From positions 124,001 to 188,000 of the forward strand of contig JAGVSM010005032.1 in the NCBI GenBank assembly GCA_022494885.1: a stretch of DNA of 64,000 bases. Direction: 5' to 3'. How positions within the stretch are numbered: position 1 is the stretch's first letter; every line of letters starts with the position of its first letter. Below, piece by piece: positions 30,185 through 41,800 of this stretch. Position numbers and translations under genes: made by a program. The notes under the pieces are model-generated. The model ran no database searches, had not been told where the DNA came from, and worked only from the letters and a program-made list of their open reading frames with translations. The DNA is from Micrasema longulum (lineage: Eukaryota; Arthropoda; Insecta; Trichoptera; Brachycentridae).

Positions 30185-32310
30185 TGAAAATTACCGTCCA
30201 AACGTCACAATTTTGCCCAGTTTTACCAAACTTTTACAATATCATAGTATTTTTGTATGGGACTACTCCTATCCATTTTGTCGAATAGTGATACTAATTA
30301 TTCTGAGCATTTTTACAAGCACACAACATTTGCTTTTCTTTTATTGATGCAATTTTCGAAGACAAAATATACTGGGCAAAATTATCTGCATTTGTTGACA
30401 ATTTTGCCCACTTGGTCATAAACTGTTATTTTAGGTTTAATCATCCTTATCACACGGTTTTTTACTAATTTTTGAGCAAAAATGCTGTTTATGTTTAAAC
30501 AATAGCATTATTGAGGCATCACCATTATAAAACCAATGCAAAAAACAAGTGGGCAACATTGTCAACTATTTTCTAAATTTTTCTATACAATGCGGATTTG
30601 TGTGCCAGGGTTGGCACATAATTGTATTTTTAACAAAACCAAAGGAGTTTATCTCTAATCCTTTTAAGTTCGTGTTTGACTATGCATAAGCTAATAAATT
30701 ATAAATCGCTTTTGTTTTTTTTTACAAACTATTTCAGTTCTGATGTGATTTTCGTAATTAAGGGGGCAAGCTCTCTAAACGATTTTTCTTTAAATGTGTA
30801 TGTAGAAAACAAACAAAAAGTCTTCATTTTTAATTGAGTACAGCAGTGAAATTATTTGCTAGATTACTTATCTTTTGAAATTGTATTTTATGTACAGAAT
30901 TCATTATATTTTTTAGGTTTTATTCTCTTATTTAGACTGTTGAAAATATGTCTTCATAATTTCACAAAAAAGCTGGCAAATTTAATTAAGTAAAACTTTC
31001 TTAAATGTAATCGATATTCTTACATTTTTAAAAATGGTTGAAATTGTTTTTGAAAGGTAAAAATACAAAATTGTTTAGGTATAACCATTTTTAATTTACT
31101 CACAGATAATGACGCAATCTTGCAGTTTTTAAGGTTTACATTGAATTTATGAAAACCTTGACGCAAGATGACAGGTTCAGGCAGAGATTTCACTATGTTC
31201 CAGCAATATCCTCAACTTGAGGCCACACAAAGTACTATTACGTTTGCGTCTTCCAAATGACATGACAATATTAAAATTGTGGTTGTTGATGCGCTAACTT
31301 AACCGGCATAATATTTTTCGTTTTGCGTATCAATAGTGTTAAACTTTACTAAAACGAAAGCGCCTTCTTTACCGTTATTAATTTCAAGCGGATCAGACCC
31401 TGTTTTTTCGTTTTCTTCGGCCAAAGATTCGGAGGTACGTCGTTCATATTCGTCGTGATGACTTATGATGAATGTATCGAAATCTGTTGATTCATCAACT
31501 CAGTAGGCATTAGAGTCTGTTGTGTCCGTGTCGCTATGACAATTTTTTTAATGTTCTCCTTTGTAAGGCGGAGGTATAGCAGAGAAAAATCGGATGGATT
31601 GTTATCCAATTGCTGTGTGATATAAACAGTTTTGATGAACAGAATAACTGGCTTGTCATTTTTAGCGTGTATTTGAATTGAAACCTCCATCAGATTTTTA
31701 AATCTTATTTGTTAAATCTTTGGCAAAAAATCTGATTTATGGGCTAGTTTGAACAAAACATCCGGTTACCTCGTTTAAAATCACGTTTTTGTCGCTTACT
31801 TCATTTTCTTTTATATTTTCTCCTTTGTTTAAGCAGCAGGTACTTGCATTTTCGTCGGGTCGGTCTGGTTTTTGTATTGGATACTGTTTTTTCAAAGTAA
31901 TATGTGGCGACAACCCTAGACGCGGGCAAAATTGTCAAAATACTAGCTAAGAAATCTAAGGGAATTTTTCCGACTCAAATATCTATTGTGTTTGTTCAAA
32001 TAGATATACAGAAATACTTTCTAAAGCGTTGTTAATATTTATGCAATGAAATATATAAAATTTGCTTGCCTTGTTTCAATACAAACTTCGCAACAACAAA
32101 AGTTTTGACACAAAAACAAACCTTCAAGTTTAAATTCAAATTTCAAGTGATCAACTGAAACTGGCGGTAAACTGAATATTTAGTTTTGCCATGGAACTCT
32201 TAAAATTTACTTACCAAATGTAATTGTAATGACACCAGTAATTTTTCTTACTTTAAAACATGATTTTGTTAAGGATTTCGGCAGTGGGCAAAATTGATAT
32301 GTTTGACGGT
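30185..32310. mobile_element. About 2.1-kb block bounded by inverted repeats, unknown family
   Basis: The left end TACCGTCCAAACGTCACAAT, TTTGCCCAG (30192 onward) resembles the reverse complement of CAGTGGGCAAAATTGATATG, TTTGACGGTA near 32282-32311. The motif GGGCAAAATTRT, or its complement, recurs inside (near 30374, 30404, 31925). Minus-strand coding remains at 31330-31685 suggest a decayed autonomous element. Confidence 0.45.
31330..31685 (-). pseudogene. Frameshifted ORF remnant, probably transposon-derived
   Basis: The first frame reads MEVSIQIHAKNDKPVILF and LDNNPSDFSLLYLRLT. A second frame continues DESTDFDTFIISHHDEYERR, SESLAEENEKTGSDPLEIN and GAFVLVKFNTIDTQNEKYY. The acidic/Ser linker followed by a 'FVLVKF' module is common at the ends of insect transposon-derived proteins. 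I do not recognise the exact family. Confidence 0.4.
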
Positions 32311-32400
32311 ACTTTGAAACATCACACTCTCGGGGTGAACAATAATAACCAATAAATTGTAGCGTTGTGTTGTGACTGATTTCCCGTGGGTACACAGGTT
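32215..32400 (-). pseudogene. Exon-like Cys-containing fragment, unknown
   Basis: Minus-strand open frame YPREISHNTTLQFIGYYC, CDVSKYRQTYQFCPLP, KSCFKVRKITGVITI, followed by a good donor TTTG|GTAAGT (32209-32214). No partner exon could be joined in frame. May be a relic of the element at 30185-32310 or of a host exon. Confidence 0.3.
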
Positions 32401-32569
32401 TTTCAACATTTACGGTGTTTTGACAGGTACGAGGTTCTCCTTTTGAGTACTAGGAAAACTCAAACCTGTCACATCACGGGCGGTATAATTTAAAAACTAC
32501 AAACCTTTTAAAAATCATAGTGGTTTTAATATTTTTGGCCAAGTTTGATGGTCTATTAACAAAAAATGT

Positions 32570-33215
32570 ACACCATATAACTATTTAAGTTGAGGTATTG
32601 TATTTTAACGGCATCATTAAAAAATGTTTTCTCTTTATTTAGGTTTATAAAGTTATACACAGGTTCATTCCACCTACACATGCATGCACATATATGTCCA
32701 GACATACCCACATTAAACTGTAGATGTTTAAGCTGTTTTGTATTCAACGACACCTACACTGAGATATTCAAATCAGAAAACCTTATATAGTATTGAATCC
32801 TGGCATTTTTACATCACAGATAGAATGATAAATTCTCGAAAGTGTATTTGGAGTATGGAAGATTTTTTTTGATACATTCATTCCTAGAAAACAAGAACAG
32901 ATGACAATATATCTGTAATCTGTGCAGATGACGAAGAATGAGAATTATACCTACGTATTGTAAATGTAGTTCATAGACATTGTTTCTAGAATACTCTTAC
33001 GGAAATATTTTTTTCAAATATTTTTAATATGTGTAGGTAGGTATAATATTTTACATGACATTTATTTAAAATAATACGCTTTGTAATTCTTTACCACTTA
33101 CATCTGATGATGGGTAATTCAGAACATCTGAAACTAGTAGTGTTATTATATTAAATTCGTATGTGGTAAAAAAATACAGTGTTTTATATTAAATAAATAA
33201 AAAATGTTTTTAAAA
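32570..33215. other. Gene-free A+T-rich stretch
   Basis: Nothing recognised. The segment near 32530-32565 (GGTCTATTAACAAAAAATG) resembles an internal part of the MITE family at 48273. Confidence 0.45.
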
Positions 33216-33218
33216 AAG

Positions 33219-33345
33219 TAAATGCTGAAACAATAAATAATATACAATACCAAATATATTATTATATTATACACATACTGTAAATGCTGAAACAATAAAT
33301 AATATACAATACCATATATATTTTTATATTATACACATACTGTAA
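33219..33345. repeat. Tandem duplication, 62-bp period
   Basis: AATGCTGAAACAATAAATAA starts at 33221 and again at 33283. Both units end in ATACACATACTG. Few mismatches, so recent. Confidence 0.9.
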
Positions 33346-33888
33346 TTAAATTTAAATTAATATTTCTATTACTAATTTATTAATACCATTTTTACTATTT
33401 AAAAAAATAATAATTACAGTTTACTTTTTATTTTAAGCATTCTTCTTATTTACTTAACGTACCTATTTTTTTTTCAATGCATCTTTTTACACCTAACTAT
33501 TAATAATACATTATCTCTTTATTACACTATTATTTTTTTTAATTTTAATTTTTTACATTATTTTTTTTAAAGTTTTACTTTCAAAGTCTTTAAAAAAAAA
33601 AAATAATAATTACAAAGTTTGTACTTATCTGTATTATTTTTGTAAATGTCCCTTGGGCGTATTGTAAAATCAAATAAATAGATAAAAATAGAGTAATTGA
33701 GCATGTACTTACATGTTTTTTTCGGGTATTATAGACCTACATATTTTTTTCTTTATCTTTTTTTATTTCAGTTAATATTATGGGACAACAATACACAATA
33801 ATTTTACGTTCATAATGATAAAATGAATATTATATAAGGTAATAAATAAAAATTAAAGTTATAAGTATTTTGAAGAATGTAATAAAAA

Positions 33889-34055
33889 GGCGGCCTTCGT
33901 GGTGTAGAGGTTAGGACACTTGACTCACTCACGGAAGGTTCCGGGTTCGATTTTCGATGTGAATACAAAGATTTGATGTGATTTTTTTCAAGCCTGAGTA
34001 TTCTGTGCTATAATTCACCACTAGAATTCCGGGTCTCCTGGCCTGTTGAGTAAAA
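33889..34055 (+). repeat. SINE family B, copy 2
   Basis: GGCGGCCTTCGTGGTGTAGA, ACGGAAGGTTCCGGGTTCGA and CTCCTGGCCTGTTGAG. Box B lies in GGTTCGATTTTCG. Confidence 0.8.
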
Positions 34056-34169
34056 AAAATTTTAATCGATATGTGTGTACCTAACATATCTACAGACTTA
34101 TCAAATTTATTTGTTAGTAATTATTAAGTATACCTAGTTAGGCACGTTTTTAGTTAAACTCGTATTATG

Positions 34170-34335
34170 GGTAGTACCACGGTAATACATTGGCTAGCTG
34201 TATACGAGGTCTCACATATTATGATTCCCAACAAGATTAATACGTAATATATTTTAAAAGGCGTTTTAATGTGGAAAAATTTCATCTGAAGCGTAAGACT
34301 AATGCTCTCGTGTATTAAAAAAATATTGACATACT
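34170..34335 (+). repeat. SINE family A, decayed copy
   Basis: Contains TACGAGGTCTCACATATTAT, TCATCTGAAGCGTAAGACTA and a CGTGTATTA segment in the family A order, with many changes. Confidence 0.45.
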
Positions 34336-34798
34336 ACTATTAGTAAACCCTTATCCCTTTCAGCACGGGTGTTCATTAAAATACACACAATTTTTTCGAT
34401 TTTGTACTCTCGTACCAACTGACATTCAAAAGCGGCAAGTTTGTTTTATACTTAATGGAACCCCTTAGTATGTCTCTATTTTTTTTGTATACGCCGGTAA
34501 TCAGCATTTCACAGAAAAGCTTATTTTTAACTTTGACAGCTGGCTTTTGGCTGATTTTTTCGTTTTGGAGCGAATTCCTATCGTCATTATAAATGATATG
34601 TAAAGCAAGTTTTAAACATATTTTATTCAGCAAAATTAAATTAATTTCTTATTATACTGTAAGGTAATAAAACACATTTTAAATTAATTTTGTAGGTTGA
34701 TAACAGTTTGAGACCCATTGTTTCTAAAAAAATTAACTTCTTAATTTCTCAAGTAAAAAAGATAAAAAAACATTAATGCTACCCAAAATTGACAAATA

Positions 34799-34946
34799 AA
34801 AAATAAATTAAACAACTTTGTTTTTAAGCACAATTTTTTTTTCCACCGACCGGTTTCAAAGCTAAATAAGCTTCTTTCTCAAGGTTTACTTAACTAATGA
34901 ATTATTTCCTATTTTTGGTTCAAAACAAAGTTGTTTTATTTATTGT
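34799..34946. mobile_element. Small inverted-repeat element
   Basis: AAATAAATTAAACAACTTTG (34801-34820, extending to TTTT) mirrors CAAAGTTGTTTTATTTATT (34926-34944). The interior has CACCGACCGGTTTCAAAGC, a motif seen near many insect MITE ends. Confidence 0.6.
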
Positions 34947-35425
34947 ATTATAATAAATTACCACAAAGTTAGTGCTTCAAATATAAAAATTAATATTTTT
35001 TTGTATCCACAGGAATTAATTCAAGTCTGAAAGGGTTAAAAGCATTTATTTGTTAAATGTTTCTGCCCGGACATAGTAAGATTTTCCATTAAAAATAATT
35101 TATATTAAAAAGTTTTTTTAAATTACCGTAAATTTTTTTTTTTTTTTTTACCGTTTTTTAAAATACCGTCAAAACAAACACGTAAATGTACAAAAACATT
35201 TTAAATATATCCTCAAAAAGTGATATCATTCCGAGACTTCATTCAAATAGAACATGAACAGATAATCTCTTCCTATAATTGTCATAGTTGGAAACATACT
35301 AGAATCTTGTTAGAATGTTAATACTATAGATGATTCTGGATTGATGTTATGAATCATAGACCACTGGTTCCCTGATGGATATCCCTGATCAAAGCATACA
35401 GACAGACGTGGGCAGGTCTCCACAC

Positions 35426-35432
35426 TATAAAG
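35426..35432 (+). promoter_or_regulatory. TATA box candidate for the small heat shock protein gene
   Basis: TATAAAG about 280 bp before the exon 1 ATG. A start site near 35455-35460 would give a 5' UTR of about 250 bases. I found no proper heat-shock element (alternating GAA/TTC at 5-bp spacing) just upstream. That agrees with the reported lack of heat induction of silkworm Hsp21.4. Confidence 0.4.
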
Positions 35433-35709
35433 CAGTGTATATATGTACACAATACGAACTGTATACATGACGTACCTACTCCGAACTTGGGCCAGCTAAC
35501 ATAAAGCTATTTAAAACTGTGCGCAAACTCGAAGCGTCAGACAGAGCTAACAGTAACAGCCGAGTGGTAACGATCACTGTACCGCGCTTTCGTTAGTTGT
35601 ATGTTGTATTCTCATTCTCAATCCGACAGTGACTTGATACCCGCTCGCGTGTTCGTACCGGTGGAAATATTCATCCATTTCGATATTTTTGTGCCAGTGT
35701 TGATTGAAA

Positions 35710-35897
35710 ATGGCCGACGGCGGAATTAAAAGAAATGTTCCCATCAAGTTGGGAGACTTCTCCGTTATCGACACGGAATTCTCGAGCATCAGGGAGAGAT
35801 TCGACAGCGAGATGAGAAAGATGGAGGAAGAAATGAGCAAATTCAGATCCGACCTTATGAACAGGGAGACCAACAATTTCTTCAAAAGTACAACAAG
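35710..35897 (+). CDS. Hsp21.4: Small heat shock protein exon 1
   Basis: ATG in context GAAAATGGCC, donor ACAAG|GTAGGC, ends two bases into a Ser codon (AG + C). Encodes the N-terminal 62 residues up to NFFKSTT. Confidence 0.95.
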
Positions 35898-38800
35898 GTA
35901 GGCGATACTCTCGACGCTATTCTTGTGGGCGTATAGTATTTTGTTTATTTATGTTTCTATAACCATACTTGGTCATGGGTCTCCGAAGGAGATATCTTTA
36001 AACGTCACCATTTCACAATTTAAACGGCACCACGAATTTGTTTTCAAGGCACTTTTTATACAGATAGCTGAATTTTAAGCCTGCCGCCAATAAAATAGAT
36101 CAGACGAAAATGATTCGGTAGGTACTTACTCGGTGAAATGCGCCGGATTATACATATCAATATAAAATACTTAAAAATTACTCAGATATTTAAAAACTCT
36201 TTTTTCTGCATACTGAATACAAAAACAGCTGGTTAAATAACCACCAAATTAAAAATACATTTCAAGTCGAATCGCGACCTTGTTTCTTAATAGATGCATA
36301 GGTAGCTAAGTAATTTCGATATTGTAGATGGTAGATACCTAGATAAGTAGATGCATACACCCCCACGAATGGAATACAGGTAGGTACTTACTCATGTAAA
36401 TGCATTTCGACGGAGAAAAGCCACCGAGGGTTACAAAACTCATCTTTCCTTTTTTGGCATCACCTTGAGAAAAGAATGCCGACAGCTTTAAAATACAGGT
36501 CATTCCAAATCCCCTTTTGGGTTTATAGGTGAACTGGTTACTGTTTCTTAACTAAAAAGTTGTTATTTCATGACCTTTTTTTGTACGCCCCCATGTACTA
36601 AAACTACATACATAATATATTCAACAACTTTGAAAAAGAAAAAAATCAGTAGACATTCATACAGTACATATTTTATTTATTTATCATTTCATTAAATGTT
36701 GTATCGGGTGTATGTGTTTACGAATATTATTATATTTCTCATCAAGTAGATAATATTATATGTTTTTTCTCGAGGAATCCCTGTTAGCACAATGAGTAAC
36801 TCCTGGAATTTTTTTAAACCTATTTCGTATTAATTCAATTCGTATTTGCCTATACCAATATTTACAGTAGAAATGTAAGTACCAAACATTCAAAACTCAA
36901 TTAACTTTCTTTCGTCTAAGTTTTTTACGAGTGTAATTTGTTGAAGTTTTTTAGAGTCTTTTATGCACACATTATTGATTTATTTCAAGAAATGACTTCA
37001 CACTTCTTCAATATAAAGATAAACTTATGTTTTGAAGTAGTGTATTGAAATTAAAGACAACAACGAGTGATAAATTAATATTTATTTAATTATTTGAGTG
37101 TGCATAGCGCGGGAGTCGGTATAGTGTTTTAAGATTAAGACACCTGTTTACTGATATATTATTTATCCTAATAAAAATAAAATAATTTTTTCGTAGCACA
37201 AGTATTTTATGATGTATTTAAACAAAAAGAGGTAAATATTTCAATGTAAGAGTTGTTTACAAATTTGAATTATTAAAAACGACGGTACAATTAATCAAAT
37301 GTTTAATTAAATACACTCGGGTATACATTGGTGCTGACGTCACGAATTGCTAGGTCATGATCAATATAGGTAATTATGATTGAGTGTATGCCTACTACAT
37401 ACCTAATTCCTACCGAGATCTCGGTTGCAAAGATCGCAACACTCATATTGTCGCGCGGTACATTATGGTTTAGCTTCTGAGTACCGATGATGTCACACGT
37501 ATAAATAGCAGATGGATTCTTCTAGAACTATGAGCATGGATCGTTTTTGCGTGGGTGAATTTTCTCGAAAATGCATACGAAATTGTTTATGGCAAAGGAA
37601 TAATTTGCATAAGCGGGTTGACCTGGTTATTTTGATTAATGTACTAAGTGTGCGAGTTAACACGCTAACACTCCCTCGCAACTTCAGTAAGCTTTTGGTA
37701 GCTCCTATTTAAAACGGACGTAAAATCTTATACATACACATATTTATACTGATTTGTTTAATGATAAACATCCCTCTTCATGCCATTTTACTGTGTTAGA
37801 TATATTTTTTCACAAATTTAAAAGTATACCGATCCGGGTTCGACACCCAAGACGGCGCGCGGCGTGGACTTGGAAATATTTTTTAATGATTTTTTTTATC
37901 GCAGTATTAAATATTTCTTTGGAATGGCAACTGAAATGTCAGATCTTACATACACTCAATAATTAATCGATATTCTCTGCAATGTTTGTACCGATGCACT
38001 GTCCTGTGTACCATTAGATGCAGATAATTATAAGAATAAGTTACAGTGGTAACTTAACTTCTAGTAAAACTATAAAATGCACACAAAAATAGGAAGGGAT
38101 TATGATAAAATAAGTTTTCCATTAGTTGTAACTACCTACTATCTGTGGCAGAAGTCCAATAAAATGTCAAAAATATGATGTTTTGGAGGGAAAATTTTGA
38201 GTTTTAAACTTTTTATTTTTAATAAAGTTATTTAGAAATTATGATTATACCAGTTTATGCCGTCCGAAATGAAATTTGTATAAAGCATAAACACTGAAAT
38301 ACAGATGTCCTACCAAATTAAAGAAGTTTTAGTGTAAATTTATAAACATAGGTAGGTACTTACTATTTCTGTAACCAAATTCCTTTATAGCACGACGTCG
38401 CATCTCGTGGTTTATGAATGTGACAGGCGGGTTTTATTTACACTATGTATAACGGTATTTTTATTTGCCTCTCTAGTATTATTAATTATGATGTTTGAAT
38501 AATCGTTTCATATTAATATGGCCTTATAAAGCTTTTAATGCTGTCGCTATAATGAATGCGCTCAGAGATATTCCCTCCCCCCTCTCGCGCCCACGTTATG
38601 TCCGCTATCCAGTGTCTGCGTTGTTGTAGCCATTTATATCGTGTGATCAATTAATTACGACATTCCTATATTAGGATATATCCACTACCGGAAGATTATA
38701 ACATTACACGACGCATTCTGCATATGTATATACAGGGATCTATGTTTACATAAATACTTTGCAGATAATAATTAGGTACTAGATGAGAAAGATCAGTTAT

Positions 38801-41800
38801 TTTAAAACATATTGTTTAGCATCATCATGACCTTATCAATGGCGCACCAAATGAAGCGTATCTCGATCATCTGTTGATACACGAAGGAGAGTTGATAAGC
38901 CTTACGTTTTAGGTGGCAGTCCAGGGATTTCATGTCGAACTTGCCAGGAATTAAACCCGGGACCTCAAGCGTGGTTGTCAAATTTCCATTTCAGGATTTT
39001 TTTTATCTAAAAATAGCTTTAGATTAAAAAATACTCGTCTGGGGTTTTGCAAAATTAGTTTTATTAGCAAGCCATCTTTGAAAATTATTCTTGTTATTTT
39101 GACGCCAGAATGATTTTTTAAAGATTTTTTATCTCCGTTTTAATTTTGACATCACATTAGTCGGTTTATTTACGAAATCAGTGGATTTTGTCAAACACCT
39201 GTTTATGATTGACAAACAATTTGTAAATAAAAACGACGTAGATTTGTGTATTTTTTTTTATTTATTTATTTAATTTTTACAATTTTTATACATTTTATAG
39301 TTTTGGTGTAGTAAATTTTTCGTAATATTAAAATTTAAGAACAATAAAAGATTTTTTTTTGAATAATTTCGGGTAACACTCAACTTTCAGGCCAATTAAT
39401 AAAACTAATTCGGGGTGTTCAATTTTATGATGGCGAGTTATACGTGACTTAAATTTATTTTTTACGCTTTTTTAATATTTTTTTAACGGTTGTCAAGAGT
39501 TAAATATATTGTTTTCGTCTAGTTCAGAATAACGGGATATTACTAATCTATTTGGTAATGCATTGCCACACATAATATGAGTAAGTACCTACATACATAT
39601 AATTCGTTTTGTATTTCAATTGCCACTGTAGTCGAATAATTTGACCAAGTATTAGAGTAATCATCCGGGTCGTAGGAGCTAAGACGTTAGACTCATAGAC
39701 GGAAGGCTCCGGGCTCGATTCTCGGTGAGAACATAAAAAGGTGATATTTCTCAAGCTTGGATGTTTTGTCAGCACCGTGTTTGGGCCTCCTGGCCTGTTG
39801 TGGTGCAAAAAATAAACAATTATGCTAGGATTACTGAGTAGGTTTTACCCATTTAACTTTCACATTAACATTTTGATTTTACTACTGTTGCCAAAATATA
39901 TTTGAAAATGAACTGTTGAGGTTCCAGGTTCAAGTTTGGTGAATGGCAAAAATAGAAAAAATCCGTGTGTTCCGCGCGTACTTTCACATTAATATAATAA
40001 TTGGTATTTCAACAAATTCAAATTTCCGTAACTTATAATAATTTTGTTTGATAGAGCGTCGGCGTCGGCCGTCGTGTGAACATCGCGATTCGTGCTAATT
40101 CCGATAATATCAACATAATGAAATTCTATTTTAGTATTTTATTTATGCTATCCCAATAATCAACAAAATCAACGAGGAAACTCATGTTGCCTATCATAAA
40201 ATGGATTATATAATTGTTTTTTTTTATTATTATTTCCCATGATATGTAACGACGCTACGACGCGCGACGCCGACGCCGGGCGTCGATGCTACATTGTGCG
40301 TACTTTGTAGGTTAAATAAGAAGTATGCTTAGCTCACATAGGTTAGTAGGTACCTACCCTAGTACCTATAACTACTACACACACATTGGGGAAACAATAT
40401 AAAATATATTTACATTTACATTATGTGATAGCTGATGCCGATCCAGCTACCATTAATTTAATCTGGGATCACACGTATAGGGCAAAGTGCCAACACAGGA
40501 TAAATAAAACAAAAATTTACAAGCATTATCGCAGCCGAAATACCTTACGCTCATTACCTATTCCATCATTAATTGATTTGAGGTTTACATTAAAATGAGT
40601 TTGGAATGTTTAAATTGCTTGACCCATTTCAGTCAAAACGAATAAGGTTCAGTAGCTAGAAAATATCTGAAACTATTTTGAAATATTTACTCACTACCTA
40701 CTTAAGTGAAATAATTTCTAAGCTTGTGCTAGTCTGGCCATTTTTTTCATGTAAATTCACGTCTAAAATTTTTTTTTTTTTTTGTCAATTTAAATGATGA
40801 AAATGGTAAGTTTATACTATTTCTTGATCACTTTACACCAAATTATTATGTGTTCACTACCCACTCCAACCTACTTATTTTTTACGTCATATTTGCGGTA
40901 GAGACAAATATATTTCGCGGCTTATTACAAATTCAAGCTTTTAAATATTTGACACGTCTACCTGTATTTATGAGGTATTTAAAGTGGATTTGACACGACT
41001 TTTTTTTTCAAACAGAGGAGCTAACAACACAACGGTCGGTTTTCGGTCAGACTTTTCAGCTGTACCCAAATAAAAATGTTTACTCATCCGATTACGTGAC
41101 TCATGATAAATAAACACGAATGGCTCATATAACCGCTATTTATACAAAAATGTATTATCTTTGCCATTCCACATTTATAATATAAATATATAAGGGTATT
41201 GAAGCAAACATAGAAATCTCCATTGAAGGAGTTGCGGAGATATTTGCAGAAAACTTGGAAAACAGAATTGTGAGATTTCTAATTATGCTTCACGAACTCG
41301 ATGGAGAATGCTAAGTTTGCGGAATCAAGTAGTATAATTGAAATCTTTGTTTGCCAGATTTAGAGGCGGTTTTGAATTACGCTATTATTTAGGCAGGTAA
41401 GTTTTTATGTATAGTTTATTTTGGCATCAAAAACTAATTTTCCGTTTTTGGTGGAGATTTATTAGTTTGTTTCGAACAGCCTCATTTATTCGATATCTAT
41501 CTTCTAAATCTAGAATTTTAAAAAAATGTGCCTACCTACCTACATTAATGTGCCGAGAAAAGAGAAAGGACCTAAGTCAAATAATGTTCGCACTATAAAC
41601 AACAATAACGGTTTTATTATCATAAAATGTGCACTATCCGCTCGAACGTAATTTCTTAAATGTACGAACAATGGACGTTTGGATGTTATAAAATACAATG
41701 CTTTTTATTATCATTTCGATTCCTCACAGCGCAGCGTATCATTTGTAGACATCTGAGGAGAAAGACGGTACCTATTACCTATTGTTACTAGCATTGTACA

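Noticed and set aside
35280..35330. Heat-shock element upstream of the small heat shock protein gene
   Set aside because: GAATCTTGTTAGAATGTT has GAA and TT motifs but not at the required 5-bp alternating spacing.
37512..37712. Plus-strand open frame after TATAAATA (MDSSRTMSMDRFC)
   Set aside because: The ATG is only about 10 bp after the TATA box, no donor has the phase needed to join exon 2, and the protein shows no domain.
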